Below are positions 56,081 to 64,000 of a stretch of DNA of 64,000 bases, piece by piece. A program made the position numbers and the translations under genes. The notes below the pieces were generated by a model. That model saw only the letters and a program-made list of their open reading frames with translations, had not been told where the DNA came from and ran no database searches. The stretch's first letter is position 1. Every line of letters begins with the position of its first letter. This DNA is from an uncultured Prevotellaceae bacterium. Its GTDB lineage: Bacteria > Bacteroidota > Bacteroidia > Bacteroidales > Bacteroidaceae. The DNA is taken from positions 1 to 64,000 of the forward strand of contig CAMVIM010000006.1 of assembly GCA_947167515.1 (NCBI GenBank), written 5' to 3'.

Positions 56081-57253
56081 ATGATGTTACTCGAAAGTGT
56101 TTCTACAATGGACTTCATCGGAACGAAACTTGCGGACTTCCTCACCTACACAGGCTTTGCCAACGTGGAATGGGCCAACATCATCATGATTGCTGTCGGC
56201 GCCTTCTTCATTTGGCTTGCCATCGCCAAGGACTTTGAGCCACTGCTTCTCATTCCGATTGGTCTCGGCATCATCTTGGGAAACATTCCCTTCAAGGATG
56301 CCGGTCTTGAGATAGGTCTTTACGAGGATAACTCCGTGCTCAACATCTTCTACCAAGGTGTGCGGCAAGGATGGTATCCCCCTCTCGTGTTCCTCGGCAT
56401 TGGTGCCATGACCGACTTCTCGGCGCTCATCGCCAATCCGAAACTCATGCTCATTGGCGCAGCCGCTCAGTTCGGTATCTTCGGAGCCTACATGGTGGCA
56501 CTTGCTCTCGGATTTGAGCCTAATCAGGCGGCTGGTATCGCCATCATCGGTGGTGCCGACGGTCCTACGGCCATCTTCCTCTCCAGCAAGTTGAGTCCCA
56601 ACCTCATGGGAGCCATCGCTGTGTGTGCCTACTCCTACATGGCACTCGTGCCAGTCATCCAGCCTGGTATTATGAAACTGCTCACCACTCAGAAGCAGCG
56701 CCAAATCAAGATGAAGCCTGCCCGTCAGGTCAGCCAGACAGAGAAGATGCTCTTCCCCATCGTCGGCTTGCTCATCACCACCTTCATTGTCCCATCTGGT
56801 CTGCCCCTGCTCGGCATGCTCTTCTTCGGTAACCTCCTTAAGGAGTCAACCAAGACCACACGTCTTGCCAAGACTGCAGGTTCAGCCCTCAACGACATCG
56901 TGGTGATGCTCCTCGGTCTCACCGTAGGTTGCTCCACACAGGCATCCGAGTTCCTCACTTGGAACACCATCTTCATCTTCATCATCGGAGCATGTGCCTT
57001 CATCGTGGCAACTGCCAGCGGTGTCATCTTCGTTCACATCATGAACCTCTTCCTCCCGAAGAGTCAGAAGATAAACCCGCTTATCGGTAATGCTGGTGTG
57101 AGTGCCGTTCCGATGGCTGCCCGCATCTCGCAGAACGAAGGCTTGAAGGCAGACCCCCACAACTACCTCCTCATGCATGCTATGGGTCCCAACGTGGCAG
57201 GTGTGATTGGCTCAGCAGTTGCAGCCGGTGTGCTGCTCGGCTTCCTTTCATAA
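56081..57253 (+). CDS. mmdB: sodium-pumping decarboxylase beta subunit
   Basis: 390 residues, about ten membrane segments. Decarboxylates the carboxybiotin and drives Na+ out of the cell. The OadB/MmdB family motif GGADGPTAIFLSSKL is present, with LGIGAMTDFSALIANPK before it and GNAGVSAVPMAARISQ late in the protein. The upstream 40 bases contain AAATTGTAAATTG-type repeats. A strong hairpin terminator follows. Confidence 0.95.
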   Translation: MMLLESVSTMDFIGTKLADFLTYTGFANVEWANIIMIAVGAFFIWLAIAKDFEPLLLIPIGLGIILGNIPFKDAGLEIGLYEDNSVLNIFYQGVRQGWYPPLVFLGIGAMTDFSALIANPKLMLIGAAAQFGIFGAYMVALALGFEPNQAAGIAIIGGADGPTAIFLSSKLSPNLMGAIAVCAYSYMALVPVIQPGIMKLLTTQKQRQIKMKPARQVSQTEKMLFPIVGLLITTFIVPSGLPLLGMLFFGNLLKESTKTTRLAKTAGSALNDIVVMLLGLTVGCSTQASEFLTWNTIFIFIIGACAFIVATASGVIFVHIMNLFLPKSQKINPLIGNAGVSAVPMAARISQNEGLKADPHNYLLMHAMGPNVAGVIGSAVAAGVLLGFLS

Positions 57254-57276
57254 GAGCTACACATTATTTAATAATC

Positions 57277-57312
57277 AATCAGGGGGCACTTCGTTGGAAG
57301 TGTCCCCTGATT
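57277..57312. terminator. bidirectional terminator after mmdB
   Basis: 16-bp stem with 57277-57292 pairing to 57297-57312 around GTTG (core GGGGCACTTC/GAAGTGTCCCC, one mismatch), between the convergent mmdB and LOG-family genes. Confidence 0.85.
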
Positions 57313-57338
57313 ATATATAATGTATGGTCTAAAATCTT

Positions 57339-58358
57339 TTATTTTGTAGCACTGTCTTTGAACTTTTTGAGTTCGTCAACCACTACGTCGAAGTCGTCGG
57401 TGAGGGTGAGCTGGAGGTTCTTGTACTTGCCCATCTCCACAAGCTTCTCGAGGAATGGATATACTGGCATGTCCTTGGTCCAGAAGTCGGTGCCGAGGAA
57501 AATCATCGGGCTGGAGAATCCGAAGGACTCGTAGTGGTTCTGCACAGCGTCTTGGAAGATTTCCTGCATGGTGCCTGCGCTGCCTGGCGTGTAGATGATG
57601 CCACCGAATGCAACGGTGAGGATGAGGTCTTCGCGGATGCTGTTCTCGAAGAACTTAGCAATGTGGGTGGCAAAGGGTGCCGATGGCTCATGTCCGTAGA
57701 GATAGGTGGGGATGCCGAGGCTCACGTAGTCGCCCTGCAGTGGGTATTTCTTCATCACCTCGAAAGAAGAGGCAAGCCAGCCTTCGTCCTTGAACGATGG
57801 TGCCACGGTGAGCATCTCGACAGCGTCGTCCACTTCTGCTTCCGTTCTGCCTGCCATCCATGCACCCACGTGTGTTGCCTCCATAGCACCAGGTCCACCA
57901 CCGCTGAGCATGATGAAACCTTCTTCAGTCAGTCGCTTGCTAAGGAGCACTACTTTTTTATACATGGGGTCGGTGCGCAGCAAGGCGTGACCGCCCATGA
58001 TGCCGATGCAGAGGCGAGAATCGTGCTCCTTGAAGAACTCGTCGAGTGCCACGTGGATGGCATGGTCGTGCAGAGTGCGTGCCAGCGACTCCTTCACATC
58101 GTTGGCTTGCTTGCCCTTAGAGATGTAATACTGATAAGCCTTGGTGTCGTAGCAGGTTTCGAAGCTTTCGGGCTTGGCTGGATCGTAGCCGGCATAGAGG
58201 TCTTCGGCACTGTAGAGCGATGTGCGATTCAGATCGTAGGGAACGCTGTCGAGGTAGTCCAGTTCTTCTTGGCTGAACAGCTGAGCATTGTTGATCGGTT
58301 TGTTGCAGGATGTGACTGCTGCGAGCAACGTGAGTGCTCCTAAATAGAACTTTTTCAT
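57339..58358 (-). CDS. LOG-family (lysine decarboxylase-like) lipoprotein
   Basis: 339 residues. A lipoprotein signal (MKKFYLGALTLLAAVTSC, Cys18) is followed by about 90 polar residues and a Rossmann LOG domain: GIMGGHALL, MLSGGGPGAMEATHVGAW, and PGSAGTMQEIFQ in place of the usual PGGxGTxxE. LOG proteins are normally cytoplasmic nucleoside-5'-monophosphate phosphoribohydrolases; here the enzyme seems to be exported and lipid-anchored. The central catalytic R/E pair is not fully clear. It stands alone between mmdB (convergent) and tamB. Confidence 0.85.
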   Translation of the reverse strand: MKKFYLGALTLLAAVTSCNKPINNAQLFSQEELDYLDSVPYDLNRTSLYSAEDLYAGYDPAKPESFETCYDTKAYQYYISKGKQANDVKESLARTLHDHAIHVALDEFFKEHDSRLCIGIMGGHALLRTDPMYKKVVLLSKRLTEEGFIMLSGGGPGAMEATHVGAWMAGRTEAEVDDAVEMLTVAPSFKDEGWLASSFEVMKKYPLQGDYVSLGIPTYLYGHEPSAPFATHIAKFFENSIREDLILTVAFGGIIYTPGSAGTMQEIFQDAVQNHYESFGFSSPMIFLGTDFWTKDMPVYPFLEKLVEMGKYKNLQLTLTDDFDVVVDELKKFKDSATK

Positions 58359-58397
58359 GTCTCTTTGGTTTTTTTGATTAGTAATAAAATATTGGAG

Positions 58398-61300
58398 TTA
58401 TTCTTTGTTTGTTTCGTCGTGGATGTCTTGTGCAGACTCTGAGTTCGCTGTGCTGTCGGGCTCTTGCTCGTTTTCTTTCGTGCGAATGACAACTTTTCTC
58501 TTCTTCATGCGTTGGCGGATGCTCTCAAAGTCGTGCCGCCACGAGAGGCCGAGTCCCTGCGTGTTGAGGGTGGCTTTGGTAAAGTAGCGGTCGTTGGTCT
58601 GGTTGTAGGCCTTGACATAGAGGCTTCCTTTTTGGTTGAGTCTCCATTTTACCTCAAAGTCGCCGATGAAGCTGGATCGGTTGGTCATCGCATTGTCTCG
58701 ATAGCCGAAGGCACCATTGATGAGCAGTCTCTCATCAAGCAGTCTGCCTTCGAGTGTGCCTTCCACGTCAAGGTCTTGCCAACCTTTCTCGCCAGTGGTG
58801 AGCGATGAGCCGAAACTCCAGTTGGGATTGTTGCCAATCATGTTGCTGAGCATCTGGTTGATTTGGCCGCTCAAGGTGGAGGAGAGGAGGGAGTTGGCTG
58901 CCTGTCCTGAGTTTCCATTACCATTGGCACGGGCATATTCGTTAGGATAGAAGCGCCCAAGACCCAGCAGATAGATGGCCTGGGTGTTCATTTCTTCTTC
59001 AGAGTTGATCATGGAGCGCACAAGTTGGCGAACTTCTTCGTTTACGTTGGGGATTTCGATGCCGAACTTGAAATCCATGTTGCCTAGCTTGCCTGTGATG
59101 TCGAGCAAGCAGATGACTTTCACCTTGTTGTTTTGTGTGAAAGCTGTGGTGTTTGTCAAGTCACTGAGCGGAACGGAGTTGATGGTGTGGTGGCAGATGA
59201 GGTGGATGTTGGCATCGAAGGGGTTTCCGTTAAATTCAACCATCGAGCCAGGTTGCAGAGCCAGGTCGCGGAAGATGATGTCTTGCAGATAGAGTCGGTA
59301 GGAGCCGGAGTTAATGTTGTAGTTGCCGAACATCTGGAAAGAGCCTTTGTTGTACCAGCGCGCATTGATGTTGGCATAGCCAAATGTGCGCATATAGCCA
59401 TCTTCTATATTGTCCATGCGCAGTTTCACCTCGCAGGCAGGTGTGAGGTTGATGTCGAAGTTGATGAAGATGTCGCTGTTGTAGTTCTTCTTGGCTTCCT
59501 TGATGATGGTGAGCGAGTCTTTCTTGATGGGTCTTTCGTCTTCGATGTCTGGGTTCTGGTCGAAGAGATGAGGGTTGAAGGTCATGATGGAGTCGCGGTC
59601 GTGGAACTCGATGAAAGAGTTTCCTGTGATGGCATCTGGTGTGGCTGCATCGTAGGCGAAGACGGAGCCTCGGGTAGGTGTGACGCTGGCATTCACATAG
59701 AGGGGATGACCATCGCTGCCATCGATGCTCAGTTTGCCGTCGGCAAAGACGGTAGCGAGGAATTTGTCGCTATTGAACTCCTTCTCGTCATAGGCCAGCA
59801 GCTCGTGCAGGTCGGTGTCGAAGTGGTACTTGAAGTTCTTCATGTTGCGATGTGTCACCTGACCATTTAGTACGGAGCGGTGACCGAAGCGGTCGTAAAT
59901 GCTGATATTCTTGAAATCAAAGAGATAGTGCCGCATGCGGATGGTGTCACCCTCGATGTGGTAAGGTACGTTGGTGGCGCGCAGTCGTAGATTCATGTCG
60001 GGCACCGCATCGGCGAGAATGTTCACGTTGTTGAAGGGACCAATGATGTCCACAGGTCCTGTCACGCATCCGCTGATGTCTTTGAACACACCGCGCAGGA
60101 AACCGTGGAGGAATTTGGCGTTGGTGTTGTGGGTATCGACGTGCAGGGCAATGTCATTCTTTGCAGGTGAAATCCAACCACTTACGGTGGTGATACCGGT
60201 GACGTCCTTCTCACGCCCCGTTAATCCGTCGGGCATCTTGTAGAGGTCGATGATTCGGCCATTCACCACGATGCCATCTACTTCCTTATCCCAATGTGCC
60301 GAGATGTTGGCATCGCCTAATGGCCCTTCTTGAATGGAGAGGTTGTTGACTAAAAGATTGGCTTTCACATCGGGCACCCCGCCACCCATCACGTTGTTTA
60401 CAGCTACATGACCAGAGGCTTGGCCTGCAAATCGGACTACCGTGAAGTTGACGAGCGAGAGGAAGTATTGTATTTCCAGATTTTGCAGCGTGGCTACCAA
60501 AGAGTCGGTAGGGGAGCTTGAGGCTTTCCCGTTGATGGCCAAGAAACTGTTAATCTTTTCGTTGGCTATTTTCACGTTGTGGCACTCGATGTTTTTCTTA
60601 TATATAGATATGTGTGAGGGCGATACCGTCCAGATGGTGTCGTTGATGGTTGCGCTTGACTTGCGCAAGGTGACGTCGGTCTTCATGCTGCCCAGCGAAT
60701 CGCTCAACAGGATGGTGGGCAGGAGTATGAGGTGGACGTTGTTGCTTCCCTGCGCATTCAGGTTCACCTCGCTGGCGATGCGGTTATCGTGGATGTCGGC
60801 CAGCACATCGAAAGTGGTGGATGAAGACGGAATGTCATCGTCGTCACTTTCCTTAAAGGTGGAAGCCATCGCATGGACATTCATGTTGCTTGGGGTGGCA
60901 AGGCAAACAATGGCGGCATTGTTGTAGAAGGTGCCATCGTAGGTGACTTGCGGCACATCTATCTTCAAGGTCATCTGTTGCTCTTTCGAATCCATGTCAC
61001 CAAAAATGTGGATGGACTTTTCGATGGAGAAGTCTGTACCGATAAAATGACGAAGAATGGGGGCTTCATTCACGGTCAGGTCATAGGTGAAGTCTGCCTT
61101 TTCGGCAGGTGTAGGCTTGAAGATGATGGGCAGGTGGTAGGAAAACTGATTGTTGACACTCTTTGCGATTTCTGCAAGAGTCGCCTCGCCCCTGATTTGT
61201 CCCGAAAGAATGTCGCTATTGATGGTGTAGAGGCTTTCTTTCCCATTGGTGTTTTCGGCAGAGAAGTAGATTCCGTTGAGGTGATAAATATCTTCGGGTG

Positions 61301-62984
61301 TGGTCAGGTTTAGGTCTTCTATCTGCACATCGCCGTATAAATGTTTGAAATCGTATCCGTGCAGATGGCTCTGAAGATGGAAGGAAATATTTTCACCAGC
61401 ATATTTGTTGGTGAGATTCAGATTATAGGGTACGAACTTTTCGAGCAAGAGTGTGAGCTGGATGTCTTTGGTGGAAGTGTCAGAGAAGGAAAAGTCTGTC
61501 GTAGCTTTCACGTTCTCGTCGTCGATGCTGGCTGTGCCTTCAATCTGAGCCGCTGTACTTCTGGCATTCAGACTGATGTGTTGGTAGTTGTAGCCGTTGT
61601 AGTGGATGCTGTGAATGTTTCCAGACACGATGCCGGCAGGGAAGGGATGGGTTTGGGAAAGATTCATGGCAAGGTCAAGGTCGAACGAAGCAGTTCCCAA
61701 CTTGTCATCGTCCTGCAAGTGGCGGAGGTTGATGCTGTCACCCTTGATGGTGGCCTTGAGGAAATGGGTGTCATCGTAAGTCAGTTGGTACTCAGCCTTT
61801 CCAACACCGCTCGTGAAATGTCCGTCTGAGGTCAGATTGCCTTCGGCGTAGTTGACCGTACCTTTGTAGTCTAACTCTTTGATGGCGGCAATCAACTTTT
61901 CTGTTCCGTGGCCAGCAGCGAAGGCGTCAGCCCATGTAAGTATCTCTTGGCTATTGATATGCAGGGTGTTGATGGTGGATTGAACACTTCTTTTTTCCTT
62001 GTCGAGGGCATGGGAAACGACAACCGACGTATGCAGCAAAAGACCTTCGTTTTCAGATTCGATTCTACATTCTTTTACGGCAATTTCCTGTTCGTTTCCC
62101 TCTGCATGGATGCTGAAGGAAAAGGCTCCGGGCAGGTGAGCTAAGGGAGCGTAGAGCGAGGTGAAATCGTTGGGAGTGATGCGTCCATTGACTGGAGAAG
62201 CTTGGAAACTGAAGGTTTGGGATTTCTCGTAGTTTCCGTAATGAACGGTCAGTGAGTCTAAAGCGATGTAAGAGTGGGGGAAAGAAAGGCTCACTCCAGA
62301 CAACTGGGCATGCTGCTTGTTGCTCACGAGTTTCAGTTGGGTGTCTTGAAGTTGAAGACCTGAATTGAGTTCACTTGTTTGCAGTCGGCGAACGGTCACA
62401 TTCAGCGAATCGTCGGTCAGACAGCGCAGCACGACATTCATACCACATTCTTTTAAGTGCAGATGGTTGACATCCACCGTTCCTTGGTAAAGGGGTTCAG
62501 ACTTCACGTCGTAGGTGATGTCGGCATGTCGTATGATGAGAGAACCTATGTGAAGATTGACCTTGGCAGGTTCCTCCTTTTCTTCGCTGGAAAAGGCGTC
62601 GATGATGAATTGGTAGTTGGGCTTGCTGTCGGGCGTCTCTTTGTAGAGCGCAGCTTTTGCACCAAACAATTGGGCGGTGCCAATATCCACTTGTCCTGAC
62701 AGCAGGGAAAAAAGATTGATGCTTGCCGACACACGGGCAATGTTTGCCATCTTTTTGCCAGATGGCTCATACACAACGACATCGTTGATGATGACGCGGT
62801 TGAAGAAGCCGAGATTGACACTTCCAATTTCAACCTTTGATTTCAGTTGTTCCGAAAGAATACCAGCCGTCCATATTGCCAGCCTTTCCTGCATGAAGGA
62901 CAGGCTGAAAAGCAGGACTATCGTGGCATAGAGAGCTACGATAGTGCCTACCAGTCTGACTAATATTTTTTCAAGACGCTTCAA
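58398..62984 (-). CDS. tamB: translocation and assembly module protein TamB
   Basis: 1528 residues. One N-terminal membrane helix (about 11-30, [20 protein letters not shown]) and then a very long beta-helical periplasmic part ending in the conserved TamB/DUF490 domain (about 1130-1480: [38 protein letters not shown]). The tail is polar ([16 protein letters not shown]). AsmA/TamB-like bridges move phospholipids or help outer-membrane assembly. The start overlaps the ribH stop by 4 bases (ATGA), so translation is coupled. Confidence 0.93.
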   Translation of the reverse strand: MKRLEKILVRLVGTIVALYATIVLLFSLSFMQERLAIWTAGILSEQLKSKVEIGSVNLGFFNRVIINDVVVYEPSGKKMANIARVSASINLFSLLSGQVDIGTAQLFGAKAALYKETPDSKPNYQFIIDAFSSEEKEEPAKVNLHIGSLIIRHADITYDVKSEPLYQGTVDVNHLHLKECGMNVVLRCLTDDSLNVTVRRLQTSELNSGLQLQDTQLKLVSNKQHAQLSGVSLSFPHSYIALDSLTVHYGNYEKSQTFSFQASPVNGRITPNDFTSLYAPLAHLPGAFSFSIHAEGNEQEIAVKECRIESENEGLLLHTSVVVSHALDKEKRSVQSTINTLHINSQEILTWADAFAAGHGTEKLIAAIKELDYKGTVNYAEGNLTSDGHFTSGVGKAEYQLTYDDTHFLKATIKGDSINLRHLQDDDKLGTASFDLDLAMNLSQTHPFPAGIVSGNIHSIHYNGYNYQHISLNARSTAAQIEGTASIDDENVKATTDFSFSDTSTKDIQLTLLLEKFVPYNLNLTNKYAGENISFHLQSHLHGYDFKHLYGDVQIEDLNLTTPEDIYHLNGIYFSAENTNGKESLYTINSDILSGQIRGEATLAEIAKSVNNQFSYHLPIIFKPTPAEKADFTYDLTVNEAPILRHFIGTDFSIEKSIHIFGDMDSKEQQMTLKIDVPQVTYDGTFYNNAAIVCLATPSNMNVHAMASTFKESDDDDIPSSSTTFDVLADIHDNRIASEVNLNAQGSNNVHLILLPTILLSDSLGSMKTDVTLRKSSATINDTIWTVSPSHISIYKKNIECHNVKIANEKINSFLAINGKASSSPTDSLVATLQNLEIQYFLSLVNFTVVRFAGQASGHVAVNNVMGGGVPDVKANLLVNNLSIQEGPLGDANISAHWDKEVDGIVVNGRIIDLYKMPDGLTGREKDVTGITTVSGWISPAKNDIALHVDTHNTNAKFLHGFLRGVFKDISGCVTGPVDIIGPFNNVNILADAVPDMNLRLRATNVPYHIEGDTIRMRHYLFDFKNISIYDRFGHRSVLNGQVTHRNMKNFKYHFDTDLHELLAYDEKEFNSDKFLATVFADGKLSIDGSDGHPLYVNASVTPTRGSVFAYDAATPDAITGNSFIEFHDRDSIMTFNPHLFDQNPDIEDERPIKKDSLTIIKEAKKNYNSDIFINFDINLTPACEVKLRMDNIEDGYMRTFGYANINARWYNKGSFQMFGNYNINSGSYRLYLQDIIFRDLALQPGSMVEFNGNPFDANIHLICHHTINSVPLSDLTNTTAFTQNNKVKVICLLDITGKLGNMDFKFGIEIPNVNEEVRQLVRSMINSEEEMNTQAIYLLGLGRFYPNEYARANGNGNSGQAANSLLSSTLSGQINQMLSNMIGNNPNWSFGSSLTTGEKGWQDLDVEGTLEGRLLDERLLINGAFGYRDNAMTNRSSFIGDFEVKWRLNQKGSLYVKAYNQTNDRYFTKATLNTQGLGLSWRHDFESIRQRMKKRKVVIRTKENEQEPDSTANSESAQDIHDETNKE

Positions 62985-63475
62985 ATGTTTCTAACCCTTT
63001 TCTTGAAATCGACCATCTTGATGGCGGTGATGGCACATTCGTCACCCTTATTGCCCATCTTGCCTCCAGCACGGTCAATTGCCTGTTGCATGTCGAGTGT
63101 GGTGATGAGTCCGTAGATGACAGGAATGTCCTGCATGGCATTCAGACGGGAAAGTCCATAAGTGACGCCTTGACAGATGTAGCGGTCGTGGGGGGTGTCG
63201 CCACGAATGACGCATCCGATGGCAATCACGGCATCCACCTTGGTCTTCACCATTTGCGATGCACCATACACCAGTTCGAAGCTGCCAGGCACCGTCATCA
63301 CGGTGATGTCTTCAGGAAAGACGCCGTTCTTCATCAGGGTCTGTTTAGCACCTTCCAGCAGGGCTGCTGTGATGTTCTCGTTCCATTCAGCCACCACGAT
63401 GCCGATTTTCATGCCAGTAGCATCGGGGACAGAGTTGATGTCGTAGTCGGAGAGGTTGTGATTTTTTGTTGCCAT
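62981..63475 (-). CDS. ribH: 6,7-dimethyl-8-ribityllumazine synthase
   Basis: 164 residues, riboflavin pathway: joins the pyrimidine dione and dihydroxybutanone phosphate. Motifs: [38 protein letters not shown] with the catalytic His in the last. Length as usual (150-165). Its stop overlaps the tamB start. No FMN-riboswitch-like structure is seen upstream; the leader holds a long inverted repeat instead (63490-63581). Confidence 0.96.
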   Translation of the reverse strand: MATKNHNLSDYDINSVPDATGMKIGIVVAEWNENITAALLEGAKQTLMKNGVFPEDITVMTVPGSFELVYGASQMVKTKVDAVIAIGCVIRGDTPHDRYICQGVTYGLSRLNAMQDIPVIYGLITTLDMQQAIDRAGGKMGNKGDECAITAIKMVDFKKRVRNI

Positions 63476-63489
63476 AATGTAAATATGTT

Positions 63490-63581
63490 AAAAGTGAAAA
63501 ACTAAAAACTAAAAGTGAAGATTACTTGGCTTACAGAAGGCTTTGGTAACTTTGACTTTTAGTTTTTAGTTTTTCACTTTT
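63490..63581. terminator. perfect 27-bp inverted repeat upstream of ribH
   Basis: Arms 63490-63516 and 63555-63581 are perfectly complementary (motif AAAAGTGAAAAACTAAAAAC). It lies between the TPR gene and ribH and can end or weaken readthrough. The arms resemble the outer sequence of the asnA-ligA terminator. Confidence 0.75.
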
Positions 63582-63598
63582 CGTTTTCTTATATCTCT

Positions 63599-64000
63599 TT
63601 ATTTAGTTGCTCTTTCGATGTAGATGTCAATTTCTTGTGATATTGGGCTGCGGAAATACTGCTTCTTGATTTTGTTGTAAAGTTCGACAGCCTTATCGTT
63701 CTGGCCGAGAGACTCATAGACTTCGCCAGCTTGAAGCAGGAATACGGCACTTACGGCATCGTTGTCTGCCTCAGTGGCTGCCTTGATGAGGGTCTGTACA
63801 CCTTTTTCCTTGTCGCCTTTCTTCACATACAGGTTGCCCAGAGCTGCAATAGCGGCAGGGGAAACCATGTCATCATCTTGAGCTGAGAAGTCTTCCAGCA
63901 TCTTGATGGCATCATCGGTCTTGTCTGTTTTGGCATAAGCCAGACCTGCATAGAGCTTGGCGAGGTTCGCTGTCTTCGTACCGCTGTATTCATCAATGAT
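63599..64000 (-). CDS. TPR protein, 3' part (runs off the window)
   Basis: The last 133 codons of a gene whose start lies beyond the window end; the frame is open through position 64000. TPR pairs are visible (NLAKLYAGLAYAKTDKTDDAIKML; AALGNLYVKKGDKEKGVQTL; FLLQAGEVYESLGQNDKAVELYNKIKK), given as regions. Typical Bacteroidales TPR/YbgF-like protein upstream of ribH; function unknown. Confidence 0.85.
   Translation of the reverse strand: MIDEYSGTKTANLAKLYAGLAYAKTDKTDDAIKMLEDFSAQDDDMVSPAAIAALGNLYVKKGDKEKGVQTLIKAATEADNDAVSAVFLLQAGEVYESLGQNDKAVELYNKIKKQYFRSPISQEIDIYIERATK

Noticed and set aside
63476-63598. FMN riboswitch before ribH
   Set aside because: The leader contains only an A/T-rich perfect inverted repeat; none of the conserved FMN-switch GC-rich helices are present.

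Overview
The window looks like chromosomal DNA from a Bacteroidales bacterium, most likely a Prevotella-like member of the Prevotellaceae. The signs are: many promoters with the Bacteroidetes -7 box TAnnTTTG and no obvious Shine-Dalgarno sequences; a FeoA-FeoB fusion; DUF4296 and DUF5687 proteins; a GT3-type glycogen synthase; a Na+-pumping methylmalonyl-CoA decarboxylase operon of the succinate-to-propionate route; and a ligand-free (no Cys) variant of Tgt. No tRNA, rRNA, CRISPR array, integrase, transposase or prophage gene was seen.

Layout. 1-3.8 kb: ferrous iron uptake (feoAB fusion plus a Cys-rich mini-protein) divergent from a regulator that joins a YtfE/RIC-like di-iron domain to a LuxR helix-turn-helix. 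3.8-6.2 kb: gmd and fcl, making GDP-L-fucose. 6.2-13.7 kb: an rRNA/tRNA methyltransferase facing a minus-strand run pyrB-pyrI-ileS-lspA-DUF4296 lipoprotein-small protein. 14-24 kb: minus-strand envelope and housekeeping genes (outer-membrane protein, TPR protein, lptC; DEAD-box helicase; LptF/G permease; tgt; lon). 24.6-41.5 kb: plus-strand genes (HU-like protein, asnA, ligA, an AT-rich TraB-like lipoprotein, glycogen synthase and phosphorylase, TPR protein, ftsK, LolA-like protein, DUF5687 membrane protein with its ABC ATPase). 52.3-57.3 kb: mce-mmdA-oadG-like-mmdC-mmdB. 57.3-64 kb (minus): a LOG-family lipoprotein, tamB, ribH and the 3' part of a TPR gene.

Between 41.6 and 51.7 kb sits an AT-rich accessory island without recognisable mobility genes. 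It carries (i) a WYL-domain regulator followed by a two-gene unit, an SMC/OLD-like AAA ATPase and an unrecognised 328-residue partner one base downstream, and (ii) a tightly packed three-gene operon of an SF1 RecD-like helicase with an extra C-terminal region, a helical-repeat protein ending in OB/S1-like domains, and a TerB-like protein, then a zinc-ribbon protein and two small membrane proteins. Both units have the architecture of antiviral or conflict systems and are the best candidates for something undescribed.

The gaps are rich in short repeats: a 10-bp minisatellite upstream of tgt whose 9-bp, frame-keeping relative is found inside ileS; a roughly 230-bp nested palindrome between mce and mmdA; G/C-rich inverted repeats before the glycogen genes; and AAAAGTGAAAAA-type inverted repeats at two terminator positions.
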